The notes: generated by a model not told the origin, from the letters alone. A stretch of 64,000 nt of DNA from an uncultured Lachnospiraceae bacterium (GCA_910577785.1 CAJTNT010000001.1:1-64000); one strand, 5' to 3'; positions 8,193-17,184 are shown, counted from the first letter of the stretch. Made by a program: numbers and translations.

Positions 8193-9260
8193 TTAGGGAA
8201 ACATGGGAACCAGCTGCAGGCCTTCGTTCTCCGGAAGGCCGAATAAAAGGTTCATGTTCTGGACGGCCTGTCCTGCAGCTCCTTTTACCAAATTGTCAAT
8301 GGCGCCCATCATGATCATGCGGCCTGTCCGCCGATCAATCTGAAAGCCGATATCTACGAAGTTGCTGCCTTCTACCCATTTTGTCTCTGGATATATGCCC
8401 TGGCCCAGAAGGCGGATGAAATACTCTTTTCCGTAGTATTTCTCGTAAGCTGCCCGGATCTGCGCTTCCTCTGGATAGGCAAGGCTGCCGTCCGGCCGGC
8501 TGATTTTCCGAAGGGAGGCATATTCGGTTGCCAAGATGCCACGGTTCATGGGAACCAGATGGGGCGTAAAATTAATGGTTACCGGCTGGCCGGCGGCATA
8601 GCCAAGCTGCTCTTCAATCTCCGGCGTATGGCGGTGGGTGGCTACCCCGTAAGCCTTGATGTTCTCATTGACTTCACAGAACAGGTTAGGAAGCTTTGCT
8701 CCCCTTCCAGCTCCGGAAGCGCCTGATTTTGCATCTACAATCAAGGTGTTGGCGTCAATCAGGCCTTCCTTTATTAAGGGGTAGGCTGTCAGGATAGAAC
8801 AGGTGGTATAACATCCGGGATTCGCCACCAGCCTGGCGCGCCTTACCTTTTCACGGTTCACTTCGCACAGGCCGTAGACGGCTTCTTCCAGAAATTGCGG
8901 GCTCTTATGTTCTATCTGGTACCAATCCTCATAGATACTCACATCCTTGAGGCGGTAGTCCGCGCTTAAGTCCACGACTTTGGCATTCTCTAAGATGGCC
9001 TCTGTCAGCCTGCCTGCAAGGAAGCCCTGCGGCGTTGCGGTGAAAATGATATCTACCTGCCTGGACAGCGCCTCTAAATCATCATCTAGGCAGGTATCTT
9101 CTACCAACCGGAACATGTTTCCGTATATTTTTGCGTACTTTTCTTCTATGTAGCTTTTGGAGCCATACCATTTGATTTCCGCATCCTTATGGCTTAATAA
9201 AATGCGCACTAGTTCTGCCCCGGCATAGCCGGTTGCTCCGATAATTCCTACTTTTATCAT
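8193..9260 (-). CDS. argC: N-acetyl-gamma-glutamyl-phosphate reductase
   Basis: 355-residue NADPH-dependent reductase of the third step of arginine synthesis. The N-terminal GIIGATGYAGAELVRIL nucleotide loop and the catalytic Cys in NPGCYTT (C150) are intact; HRHTPEIEEQLG supplies the conserved His (about H210). Length is normal for the type 1 enzyme. First gene of the leftward arg operon; a promoter fits at 9361-9389. The ribosome site is modest (GAGG about 10 bases upstream). Divergent from argG, with ArgR-like boxes between. Confidence 0.94.
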   Translation of the reverse strand: MIKVGIIGATGYAGAELVRILLSHKDAEIKWYGSKSYIEEKYAKIYGNMFRLVEDTCLDDDLEALSRQVDIIFTATPQGFLAGRLTEAILENAKVVDLSADYRLKDVSIYEDWYQIEHKSPQFLEEAVYGLCEVNREKVRRARLVANPGCYTTCSILTAYPLIKEGLIDANTLIVDAKSGASGAGRGAKLPNLFCEVNENIKAYGVATHRHTPEIEEQLGYAAGQPVTINFTPHLVPMNRGILATEYASLRKISRPDGSLAYPEEAQIRAAYEKYYGKEYFIRLLGQGIYPETKWVEGSNFVDIGFQIDRRTGRMIMMGAIDNLVKGAAGQAVQNMNLLFGLPENEGLQLVPMFP

Positions 9261-9360
9261 AAGGGAAAGCCTCGCTTTCTATAAAATTTATGTTTTTTGC
9301 CGGCATAACGGACGCTGATCAAAATATCTGTGTCCTGCATTTCTATCTCGCACTTTAAAC

Positions 9361-9389
9361 ATAGTAATATATCTTTCTGTTTTCGTAAA
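9361..9389 (-). promoter_or_regulatory. Candidate argC promoter
   Basis: Minus strand TTTACG, 17-base spacer, TACTAT. It lies about 100 bases upstream of argC. Confidence 0.45.
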
Positions 9390-9499
9390 GACCTTTTTTG
9401 CAGAAATTCTATGGGCTGCTTTTATAACGTTTCGATTCACTGTCTGGAATTCCACGAACCGTAACCATGTTCCCCTTGGCCGGCCTCTTTGGAGAACAT

Positions 9500-9513
9500 T
9501 GCATAATTATACA
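9500..9513. promoter_or_regulatory. ArgR/AhrC-type ARG box
   Basis: TGCATAATTATACA is a near-palindrome closely matching the ArgR box pattern TGMATWWWWATKCA. It sits between the divergent argC and argG promoters. Confidence 0.5.
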
Positions 9514-9618
9514 TTATTTCTTATCTTTATGCAATATTTATTTTTGCATTAATCTATATTTTTTGCTCAACCCACATATTTTCCTACTTTCCCAAATTCC
9601 CACTTTCGTCATATTGTA

Positions 9619-9630
9619 TGCATATATGCA
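9619..9630. promoter_or_regulatory. Second ARG-box-like palindrome
   Basis: TGCATATATGCA is a perfect palindrome of the same half-site type, followed by TTTTTATTAT. It lies about 35 bases upstream of the argG -35 element, a likely repression site. Confidence 0.4.
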
Positions 9631-9662
9631 TTTTTATTATCTTATTATGTATATTTTTTCAC

Positions 9663-9691
9663 TTGCCTTTCCCTGTTAAATACGGTATATT
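9663..9691 (+). promoter_or_regulatory. argG promoter
   Basis: TTGCCT, 17-base spacer, TATATT. Transcription would begin near 9698, giving a leader of about 125 bases. Confidence 0.6.
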
Positions 9692-9700
9692 ATAGCTTAT

Positions 9701-9790
9701 CAGAAATAACATTGCAATTTCTGGCAAAAGGCGCGGAAGCTGCGCCGTAAATCTGATTATAGGGTTCCCGCAGGGGTTCCTAAATCGCCT
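9701..9790 (+). promoter_or_regulatory. Structured argG leader
   Basis: Two hairpins follow the start site: CAGAAAT/ATTTCTG (9701-9723) and GGCGC/GCGCC (9730-9746). Then comes a direct repeat of GGGTTCC (9772-9778, 9784-9790). There is no T-box or other riboswitch signature that I recognise. It may simply be a folded leader. Confidence 0.3.
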
Positions 9791-9822
9791 ACAAATTATA
9801 AAGAAAAATGGAGGACATCCAA

Positions 9823-11046
9823 ATGAAAGAAAAAGTTATCTTAGCGTATTCCGGCGGCTTGGATACTACCGCTATCATCCCATGGTTAAAAGAGAACTTT
9901 GACTATGAGGTTATCTGCTGCTGTGTGGACTGCGGACAGGAAGAGGAATTGGACGGGCTGGAAGAACGCGCCAAGCTCTCCGGCGCTTCCAAGCTCTATA
10001 TTGAGGACATTAGCGACGAATTTGCGGAAGAATATATTATTCCCTGCGTCCAGGCTGGCGCCGTTTATGAAAATAAATATCTCCTTGGCACCTCTATGGC
10101 ACGTCCCGGCATCGCCAAGCGGCTGGTGGAGATTGCCCGCAAAGAAGGGGCCTCTGCGATCTGCCATGGCGCTACCGGCAAAGGCAATGACCAGATCCGT
10201 TTTGAACTGACCATCAAGGCCCTTGCCCCAGACCTGAAAATTATTGCCGCATGGAGAGATGACAAATGGGACATGCAGTCCAGGGAAGAAGAAATTGCCT
10301 ACTGCAAGGCTCATGGGATTGACCTGCCCTTCTCTGCTGACAGCAGCTACAGCCGCGACCGTAACCTGTGGCATATCAGCCATGAAGGATTGGAACTGGA
10401 AGACCCGTCCTGCGAACCAAATTATGACCATCTGCTGGTATTGGGCGTATCCCCGGAAAAAGCCCCGGATGAGGGGGAATATGTAACGATGGCATTCGAG
10501 TCTGGCGTGCCCAAATCGATCAATGGCAAAGAAATGAAAGTTGCCGATATTATCCGTGAACTGAACCGTTTAGGCGGGAAGCATGGCATTGGCATCGTTG
10601 ATATTGTAGAGAACCGCGTGGTTGGCATGAAATCCCGCGGCGTCTATGAGACACCTGGCGGCACGATTTTGATGGAAGCACAGCAGCAGCTGGAAGAACT
10701 GGTGCTTGACCGCGCTACTATGGAAACCAAGAAAGACATGGGCAATAAACTGGCGCAGATTGTATATGAAGGCAAATGGTTCACTCCGTTATGCGATGCC
10801 GTACGCGCTTTCGTTACCTCTACGCAGAAATATGTGACGGGCGAGGTGAAATTTAAGCTTTATAAAGGGAATATTATCAAGGCTGGCACGACTTCCCCCT
10901 ATTCCCTGTACAGCGAGTCCCTGGCAAGTTTCACGACAGGCGACTTGTATGACCACCATGATGCAGAGGGCTTCATTACCTTATTTGGCCTTCCCTTGAA
11001 AGTACGCGCCATGAAAATGGCTGAATTGGGGAAAAATGAAAAATAA
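9823..11046 (+). CDS. argG: Argininosuccinate synthase
   Basis: 407-residue enzyme that joins citrulline and aspartate with ATP. The ATP-pyrophosphatase loop AYSGGLDTT is at residues 8-16, and the citrulline/aspartate-binding GATGKGNDQIRFE and SxDRNLWHIS regions follow in order. ATG 9823 is chosen because GGAGG lies 8 bases upstream; the in-frame ATG at 9808 overlaps that site. It stands alone with its own promoter and terminator. The usual partner argH (argininosuccinate lyase) and argF are not in the window, so they must be elsewhere if the pathway is complete. Confidence 0.95.
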   Translation: MKEKVILAYSGGLDTTAIIPWLKENFDYEVICCCVDCGQEEELDGLEERAKLSGASKLYIEDISDEFAEEYIIPCVQAGAVYENKYLLGTSMARPGIAKRLVEIARKEGASAICHGATGKGNDQIRFELTIKALAPDLKIIAAWRDDKWDMQSREEEIAYCKAHGIDLPFSADSSYSRDRNLWHISHEGLELEDPSCEPNYDHLLVLGVSPEKAPDEGEYVTMAFESGVPKSINGKEMKVADIIRELNRLGGKHGIGIVDIVENRVVGMKSRGVYETPGGTILMEAQQQLEELVLDRATMETKKDMGNKLAQIVYEGKWFTPLCDAVRAFVTSTQKYVTGEVKFKLYKGNIIKAGTTSPYSLYSESLASFTTGDLYDHHDAEGFITLFGLPLKVRAMKMAELGKNEK

Positions 11047-11125
11047 ATCCGACTGCACAGCTGGCACTTTTGTAGAAAAACAAAAAATACAAAACGTTCG
11101 GATCGGTCGTGTAATTACCAAAAAA

Positions 11126-11174
11126 GCAATCAAAAAGTCATCCCTTCTACCTTGGGGGATGACTTTTTGATTGC
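11126..11174 (+). terminator. Strong terminator after argG (bidirectional)
   Basis: A 19-bp perfect stem (11126-11144 with 11156-11174) has an A-run on the left arm and a T-run on the right arm. It can end argG transcription and also the minus-strand MORN gene at 11282. Confidence 0.85.
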
Positions 11175-11281
11175 CGCCGCTTACTGCAAGGTCTGGAAGA
11201 TGAACCCTCATTGCGGCACCTCCCTTATTCCTGTTATGCCAGCCATAGGGCTGCTCCATTCCTACCATGCCAGCCATCACA

Positions 11282-12256
11282 TCAATAGAACTGCTTCACA
11301 CCCTTGGTGGCGTCTTCTGCATAAATCATGGTGCAGCTGCGCACGTTTCCTTTCCCATCATAGAGAAATGCAATCGCCAGATGGGGCTCTTCTGGCACTA
11401 CAAAATTATTCTGTTCCAGCTCTTCATCGGAAATTGTCACATATTTGCCCTTCTTCAGCTTGTATTTCCCGCTGACCTCAGTGCCGTCCTCCAGCTTATC
11501 TTTGATCTTGTATGCCCCATAGAAGAGGCCATCCTTCACTTTAAACCGTTTATCTGTGTCAACCTTATCCCCAAGGGCAATATACTGATGGCCTTTCCCA
11601 TTCGGAGCATCCTCTTTCCAGTCTCCTTGATACACTTCTTTGTAGAGGCTTCCGTCCTCCGTATGGCTGCTGGTATAATACCAGATTCCCTTGCCTTCCC
11701 GCTTCCCATTCACATAATCTCCATAGTACCACAGGCTGCAGTCCTCAAAGACATAAAACCCTATCCCTTTGCCGTCCGTCCCGCTTCCGCCTTCCGGGAA
11801 ATAGAGATAACTCCCCTCCCCTTCCGCCATCGCTTCCAGCGCCTTCCCTTCTTCGCTGTCCTGAAGCTGGTCGAGCGCCTCGGCATCGTCTTCTTGGATT
11901 GCCGCCAGAGCCGCCTCCATGGTTGCGTTATAGCCTTTCATCTCTTCTGCCTTCTGGTTCAGTTCCTCTGACTCAGCCGCCAGAGCCTCATCCTCCGGCG
12001 TCTGCTCCAGGGCTTTGCCCATGGCCTCCTGCGCCTCATCGTACTTGCCTTCTTCCAACAGTTTCTGTGCCTGTGCGCGGTACTCCTCTGCAGCCTTCTG
12101 CGCAGCCTCCCGTGCCTTCTCTTGCTCTTCGATCCGCTTTGCCTCTGCAGCACGCTCTGCTGCCTTCTGCTTCTCATTGTTATATACTACAATCCCGGCA
12201 ATTACAACTGCTATCGCTATAATTCCCATCACAATCCATTTTCTGCGATTTTTCAT
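11282..12256 (-). CDS. MORN-repeat protein with N-terminal membrane anchor and coiled coil
   Basis: 324 residues. A basic start (MKNRRKW) and one membrane helix (WIVMGIIAIAVVIAGIVVY, about 7-25) anchor it. A long Ala/Glu/Lys-rich helix follows (about 30-140), containing a TPR-like stretch (AQKLLEEGKYDEAQEAMGKA). The C-terminal half has MORN-like motifs such as GDYVNGKREGKGIWYY and GDWKEDAPNGKGHQY. MORN repeats usually mediate lipid or protein contact at membranes; the role here is unknown. GGAGG upstream fixes the start at 12256. Same direction as the DUF2225 gene ahead of it (88 bases). Confidence 0.75.
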   Translation of the reverse strand: MKNRRKWIVMGIIAIAVVIAGIVVYNNEKQKAAERAAEAKRIEEQEKAREAAQKAAEEYRAQAQKLLEEGKYDEAQEAMGKALEQTPEDEALAAESEELNQKAEEMKGYNATMEAALAAIQEDDAEALDQLQDSEEGKALEAMAEGEGSYLYFPEGGSGTDGKGIGFYVFEDCSLWYYGDYVNGKREGKGIWYYTSSHTEDGSLYKEVYQGDWKEDAPNGKGHQYIALGDKVDTDKRFKVKDGLFYGAYKIKDKLEDGTEVSGKYKLKKGKYVTISDEELEQNNFVVPEEPHLAIAFLYDGKGNVRSCTMIYAEDATKGVKQFY

Positions 12257-12343
12257 TTCCTGCCTCCAATGTCTATATTCTGCTGCAACTGCTCCGTACC
12301 TACAGAGTAAATAATAGATTTTTTGCACACCTGAGCCATGTCC

Positions 12344-13204
12344 TTATGGCTTTTTCTGTTTGGTAAGGATTGCCCGGATCTCGTTCCGAAGCTCCAGCGC
12401 CATATCCTTGGCCCGGCGGCTGGCAGACGGCGAGGTTATCACACTGCTGAGGAATTTGGCTGAAATATCAAACTTTTTAAAATGAAATGACATATAAGCC
12501 AGCAGGTAATCCACCGTACTCTCCTCCATGCCGCACAGGGGGAACATTTCCTGGGAAATGGCTTTTAGAAACCCCTCATACGCCTGCCCGTAGAACGTTT
12601 CCCCTTCCTTCTGGCATTCTGCCCTGGCCGCCTTTTCCCCCGGCGTGCCTTCTGGCATTGTAGATGCCTTTTCACGCAGCAGCCATGCCAGGTTCAGGCA
12701 GATATAGGATTTCTCGCTGGCCCTGCCTTTTTTGACAATGGCATTCAGCAGGGACAGCTTATAGCGGTCAATCGCCATTTCATAAGAAATCGTAGCCCCG
12801 TCATACTGTATGGTGGGCTGGAACTGGGAGCAGATCTGCTCCTTAATCAGCCTTCTCTGCGCTGGCGCCAAATGCTCGAAATTACGGTTTATCGCTGCAT
12901 ATCCACAAAAAGGGCAGGATGTAATGCCATACTTCAGAGTATCAATAAATTGAAACCTTGGCCTTAAATCCGGGTCTGACTTCAGCATCCGCACCCTTCC
13001 ATTTTTCACTCTTTTGGTCTTAAATTCCTTGTCACAGACACAGCACACGATGGTCTTGTCGAAGAGGAATTCTTCCTCCGTATGGACAATTTCTTTCTTC
13101 CCGTCGTCCCCCTCCCCTTTTTTATCCTTCTGTTCTTCTTCAAACACCTGCATGGACGCGACAGACTTCAGACCGAATTTCTCCAGCCCAGAAAACAAAT
13201 TCAT
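12344..13204 (-). CDS. DUF2225 family protein
   Basis: 286-residue soluble protein recognised as DUF2225 by the early cysteine pairs (CCVCDKEF near residue 54 and CPFCGYAA near 97) and the spacing between them, probably a zinc site. The C-terminal half is helical and TPR-like. Function is unknown; members are widespread in Clostridia and spirochaetes. GGAGGAG precedes the ATG. It lies just downstream of glnS in the same direction (30 bases), so co-transcription is likely. Confidence 0.8.
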   Translation of the reverse strand: MNLFSGLEKFGLKSVASMQVFEEEQKDKKGEGDDGKKEIVHTEEEFLFDKTIVCCVCDKEFKTKRVKNGRVRMLKSDPDLRPRFQFIDTLKYGITSCPFCGYAAINRNFEHLAPAQRRLIKEQICSQFQPTIQYDGATISYEMAIDRYKLSLLNAIVKKGRASEKSYICLNLAWLLREKASTMPEGTPGEKAARAECQKEGETFYGQAYEGFLKAISQEMFPLCGMEESTVDYLLAYMSFHFKKFDISAKFLSSVITSPSASRRAKDMALELRNEIRAILTKQKKP

Positions 13205-13234
13205 ACCATTCTCCTCCGTGTGCGCCGCCCAGGC

Positions 13235-14902
13235 TTATTTGGGCAGCTTATAAGAACTCTTCAACGATACAATTCGGTTGAATACCAGTGCGCCCGGCTT
13301 GGAATCCTTTGCATCTGCACAGAAAAATCCCTGCCTTACAAATTGGTAGCTGTCATAAGCCTTGGCTTCTGCCAGGGCAGGTTCCGCCATACATCCCTTT
13401 AATACGGTAAGCGAATTGGGGTTCAGGTTCAGGCTCCCATCCTCCTTATTGTACACACCCTTTTCCTCATCCACCAGATTTTCATATAGGCGGACCTCAC
13501 ATTGCTCTGCAAAAGGCGCCGGCACCCAGTGGATGGTACCCTTCACTTTGCGGCCGCTAAAACCGCTCCCCGCCTTTGTCTCTGGGTCATAGGTGACATG
13601 TACTTCCACGATATTCCCGTCTTCATCCTTGATGAAACTTTCACATTTCACAAAATAGGCATGCATCAGGCGTACTTCGTTCCCTGGAAAAAGGCGGAAA
13701 TACTTCTTCGGCGGAACCTCCATAAAGTCCTCCCGCTCAATATACAGTTCCCGGCAGAAGGGGATCTTACGGCTTCCCAGGGATTCATTTTCCAGGTTGT
13801 TGGCTGCCTCTAAGTACTCTACTTCCCCTTCGGGATAATTGTCAATGACCAGCTTAACCGGGTCTAAGACCGCCATCATACGAGGACGCTTCAGCTTGAG
13901 ATCCTCCCGGATACAGTACTCCAACATAGCATAATCCACAGAACTGTTGGCCTTAGACACGCCGCACAGTTCCACAAACCGCTGGATGGACTCCGGCGTA
14001 AAGCCACGCCTGCGCAGCGCCGCAATTGATACAAGCCTGGGGTCATCCCATCCATCCACAATCCCATCTTCCACCAGTTTCTTAATGTAGCGCTTTCCTG
14101 TCACTACGTTGGTCAGGTAAAGCTTGGCAAACTCAATCTGCTTGGGCGGATGCTCATACCCCACTTCCTGCACGACCCAGTCATACAGCGGCCTGTGGTC
14201 CTCAAACTCCAGGGTACAGATGGAATGGCTAATCCCCTCGATGGCATCCTCAATCGGATGGGCAAAATCATACATTGGGTAAATGCACCACTGGCTCCCC
14301 GTATTGTGATGCTCCATATGCGCCACGCGGTAGAGGATGGGGTCGCGCATATTGATATTGGGGGAAGCCATGTCAATCCTGGCGCGCAGCACAAGGGCGC
14401 CATCCTCATACTTGCCATTTTTCATGTCTTCAAACAGCTGCAGGTTCTCTTCCACGCTGCGCCCGGCATTGGGATCCTCCCTGCCAGGCTCCGTCAGCGT
14501 GCCGCGGTACGCACGGATCTGCTCTGCATTGAGATCTGACACATAGGCCTTTCCTTTTTGGATCAGCTTCACGGCTGCCTCGTACATCTGCTCAAAATAA
14601 TCGGAAGCAAAAAAGAGGCGGTCTTCCCAGTCTGCCCCCAGCCATTTGATGTCTTCCTTGATGGATTCCACAAATTCCACACGCTCTTTGGTGGGGTTGG
14701 TATCATCAAAACGCATATGGAACTTCCCATTGTATTTTTCCGCCAGGCCGTAATTCAATAAAATAGACTTGGCGTGTCCAATATGGAGGTAGCCGTTCGG
14801 CTCTGGCGGGAAACGCGTCCGCACCGTCTCACAATGCCCCTCCCGAATATCTTCTTCTATGATCTGTTCAATAAAATTTTTTGAAACTGCTGCTTCTTCC
14901 AT
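13235..14902 (-). CDS. glnS: Glutaminyl-tRNA synthetase
   Basis: 555-residue class I synthetase charging tRNA-Gln directly. HIGH motif in EPNGYLHIGHAKS (about residues 37-49), the FDDTNPTKE tRNA/ATP region, and a KMSKS-equivalent at VVTGKRYIK. The C-terminal anticodon-binding beta-barrels (VPPKKYFRLFPGNEVRLMHA) are present, so it is full length and of GlnRS rather than GluRS type. The start at 14902 follows AGGAGG; the frame upstream to 14995 lacks a site. Many Firmicutes rely on GatCAB instead; presence here suggests direct glutaminylation. No T-box leader is seen. Confidence 0.94.
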   Translation of the reverse strand: MEEAAVSKNFIEQIIEEDIREGHCETVRTRFPPEPNGYLHIGHAKSILLNYGLAEKYNGKFHMRFDDTNPTKERVEFVESIKEDIKWLGADWEDRLFFASDYFEQMYEAAVKLIQKGKAYVSDLNAEQIRAYRGTLTEPGREDPNAGRSVEENLQLFEDMKNGKYEDGALVLRARIDMASPNINMRDPILYRVAHMEHHNTGSQWCIYPMYDFAHPIEDAIEGISHSICTLEFEDHRPLYDWVVQEVGYEHPPKQIEFAKLYLTNVVTGKRYIKKLVEDGIVDGWDDPRLVSIAALRRRGFTPESIQRFVELCGVSKANSSVDYAMLEYCIREDLKLKRPRMMAVLDPVKLVIDNYPEGEVEYLEAANNLENESLGSRKIPFCRELYIEREDFMEVPPKKYFRLFPGNEVRLMHAYFVKCESFIKDEDGNIVEVHVTYDPETKAGSGFSGRKVKGTIHWVPAPFAEQCEVRLYENLVDEEKGVYNKEDGSLNLNPNSLTVLKGCMAEPALAEAKAYDSYQFVRQGFFCADAKDSKPGALVFNRIVSLKSSYKLPK

Positions 14903-15070
14903 TTTGGTTCCTCCTGCATTTGTGTTTCCTCTAAAATTATTCCTGTTTGCTTGTTTCATCTTTGCGCATCCATGCTTTGATGCCATATCTTTCATTCTTC
15001 CTGCTTGCCTAACAACAATAGCAGCATATCAAAAGCTGCCGTGCATCCTTCTGATATGCCACACCTGTCA

Positions 15071-15913
15071 TCAGCTCCTCTTCCTGTGCTGATGGGTAAA
15101 TAAGTGATCCTGGCAATATTCATAATTGCCATCACATTTTGAGCAGAACCGAAACTCCAATTCTGCCCCGTCTTCCTCCGTGCGCCCGCAGATAGCGCAC
15201 CGATGCTTGCTCACTGCCCTCGGCTGGCGGACCTGCTGCCGATAAACCTGCCTCCTGCGTATTTCCTTGGGGGATACCCGCTTGTAATTCCTGGTGCTGA
15301 AAAAGAAAATAATAAAATTCAAAAAGGACGAAAGGATTGCCACCCTGCCCGGAAGCCCGGTCACCACAAACATGAACACCATCCAAGCCGCATCTAAAAT
15401 CCCCATCCACTTCGCCTTGAACGGAATCAGGAAGTAGAGGCGGAACTCTACGTCCGGGTAGATAACGGCAAATACCATAAATAGCGACATTGTAATGTAC
15501 TGGGTGCTGAAATAATAGCCAATCGTAGAAACGGAAATCCCTCCCGTGGTAAGGTAATAAAATACATAGAGGAGGAATGCCCCTAAAATCGAACACAGCA
15601 GGCCGCTAAATAAGTATACGTTGTAACGGAATGTCCCAATTGCCTGTTCAATGGATGTTCCTATAAAATAGTAACAGGAGAAGAAAAAAATCAAAAATAT
15701 CATATTGACGCTGGGCGGGATCAGAAGCCAAGAGACCAGCCGCCAGATCTGCCCCCGTAGGATAAAGGCCGGCTCCAGCATCAGCAGGCGCTGCACTTCT
15801 GGCATGGTAAGCTGGATAATAAAACCGACTAGCCATGCGCCTAACAGCCAGAAGGTCAGGTTTGAAACTGCGTATTTGCCAAATTTCCGTTCCATTTTAT
15901 TTAGAAAACCCAT
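15071..15913 (-). CDS. Derlin/rhomboid-like membrane protein with C-terminal zinc ribbon
   Basis: 280 residues, about six membrane helices followed by a basic linker and a cysteine cluster (CAICGRTEEDG ... FCSKCDGNYEYCQDH, about 240-272) likely to bind zinc. The membrane part has the rhomboid/derlin hallmark WRLVSWLLIP (about 57-66) and the derlin-like PDVEFRLYFLIPFKAKW. The catalytic Gly-x-Ser motif of active rhomboid proteases is not found where expected, so it is probably a non-proteolytic relative. Function in bacteria is unknown. Its promoter at 15959-15988 is close to consensus. It is upstream of glnS in the same direction. Confidence 0.7.
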   Translation of the reverse strand: MGFLNKMERKFGKYAVSNLTFWLLGAWLVGFIIQLTMPEVQRLLMLEPAFILRGQIWRLVSWLLIPPSVNMIFLIFFFSCYYFIGTSIEQAIGTFRYNVYLFSGLLCSILGAFLLYVFYYLTTGGISVSTIGYYFSTQYITMSLFMVFAVIYPDVEFRLYFLIPFKAKWMGILDAAWMVFMFVVTGLPGRVAILSSFLNFIIFFFSTRNYKRVSPKEIRRRQVYRQQVRQPRAVSKHRCAICGRTEEDGAELEFRFCSKCDGNYEYCQDHLFTHQHRKRS

Positions 15914-15958
15914 AATGCACCTCTTTTTTCCTTATGCTATCCGTTATCAATTGCTTCC

Positions 15959-15988
15959 ATTATAGAGGATTCCCTCTGTGTTTGTCAA
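15959..15988 (-). promoter_or_regulatory. Promoter of the rhomboid-like gene
   Basis: Minus strand TTGACA, 18-base spacer, TATAAT. Confidence 0.7.
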
Positions 15989-16171
15989 CGTAAGGCTGGC
16001 AGATTCATAAAATTTTTAGAATTGCCGTTATTTTTGAACTGTTCCTTCGGGGATACCGGCGGCTGCTTGTCCTGGTTTCGTTACTGTTATAAAGAGTGCG
16101 AAAGCTTTTTGGGAGTTATCTATTTTCTGCTCTCCTGTTATAAAAGAAAGGGAAGCGGCCATACGAAACGC

Positions 16172-16308
16172 TGCGGAAGGAGGAGGCTGCAACAGAAACG
16201 CGCTCCCGCTCCGATCGGGATGTAGCAGTACTAAGCTCGAAAACACCTCGCTAAGTACTGACATCCCTTTAGGGTTTCTTTATGCAGCCTCCCCCTTCCT
16301 CCGCTGCA
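16172..16308. repeat. Nested inverted-repeat element, possible structured RNA
   Basis: Outer arms (about 16173-16191 and 16283-16304) pair imperfectly, with GGAGGCTGCA/TGCAGCCTCC exact. Inside is a strong stem: GGGATGT 16217-16223 with ACATCCC 16261-16267, and CAGTACT 16226-16232 with AGTACTG 16254-16260, joined by a 21-base loop that itself contains AGC/GCT. There is no open frame. It fills much of the 435-base gap 15914-16348. It could be a small mobile element, a dispersed repeat or a terminator region of the LysM gene. Confidence 0.5.
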
Positions 16309-16348
16309 AATTGGAAAATTCTGCATTTCCTTGCTTAACGGAAATTAA

Positions 16349-16864
16349 TTATTTATCCTGATGTTCTGCTATTTCTCCAGATGGCTCAAAATCCCACATT
16401 CCCTGCGGCATCCCATTGTCCATAACTTCTGACGGCATTCCCTGCGGCACCCCATCGTTTTCTACCACTTGTGGCGCTCTGTTGCCTAGCTCTCTTAATG
16501 GCATCCCGCTTTCCATGCTTCCTGGCATCATTCCCTGCGGCATTCCATTTTCTCCCCCGCTTGGAGGCATCCCACGATCCATCCTTTCCGGTGCCGTTCT
16601 CTGCGGCGCCTCACTGTCTATGGCTTCCTCCTGCGTCCTGTTCTGTCTCCTGGGCTGTATCACAGAAGGGATGCAAAGTTCATCCCCTATCTGTAAATTA
16701 TATACATCCACAAAAGGATTGGCAAACATCAGCTGCGTCACGCTTACATGGTAATGCTTCCCCAGCTCATACAGGGTGTCCCCCTTTTGCACCACATGCA
16801 CAAGCCCCTTGCAATGCCCGCCCGAATAAATCGGGCCAACCGGAATTGGTATGACTCTTGCCAT
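16349..16864 (-). CDS. LysM-domain protein with Gly-Met-Pro repeats
   Basis: 171 residues. One LysM domain (about 21-70: VHVVQKGDTLYELGKHYHVS ... NLQIGDELCIP) predicts binding to peptidoglycan or related glycans. The rest is low-complexity and rich in Met, Pro, Gly with degenerate repeats of the form NGMPQGM (at least four). No signal peptide is visible, which recalls spore-coat or mother-cell LysM proteins such as SafA. The start at 16864 is set by GGAGG; an upstream ATG at 16927 has no site. A sporulation role is inference. Confidence 0.65.
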   Translation of the reverse strand: MARVIPIPVGPIYSGGHCKGLVHVVQKGDTLYELGKHYHVSVTQLMFANPFVDVYNLQIGDELCIPSVIQPRRQNRTQEEAIDSEAPQRTAPERMDRGMPPSGGENGMPQGMMPGSMESGMPLRELGNRAPQVVENDGVPQGMPSEVMDNGMPQGMWDFEPSGEIAEHQDK

Positions 16865-17038
16865 TCGCTTATTTCCTCCGTTTATCACCTCATGGCCATA
16901 ACTGCAGATATCCTCACAGCTACCCATGGTTTTTTACTATTATATTCTCAACTCCGAAATAAGTTCTCACTCCTGCCCCATCCACCCAAATGACATCCCG
17001 CCCATTTTGTTAACATTCCATAAAAATAAAAAAACGGA

Positions 17039-17067
17039 TTGTATTTTGTAATTTCCTGTCGTATAAT
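17039..17067 (+). promoter_or_regulatory. Promoter of the activase gene
   Basis: TTGTAT, 17-base spacer, perfect TATAAT. The leader from about 17074 to 17184 shows no clear fold. The rest of the 320-base gap 16865-17184 contains no gene. Confidence 0.65.
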
Positions 17068-17184
17068 AGTCGGTGTTCGATTCGCAAGCACTTGCATATA
17101 AATAAGTAGAAACAGCTAAAAATTGCCATTTGATCATTTCGGGTTCTGCATCCACTCCATAAGCAGGCCCCAGGAGGAAACGAT

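Noticed and set aside
14903..15070. T-box upstream of glnS
   Set aside because: The T-box core sequence is not present.
15071..15913. Active rhomboid protease
   Set aside because: No Gly-x-Ser catalytic motif in the expected helix.
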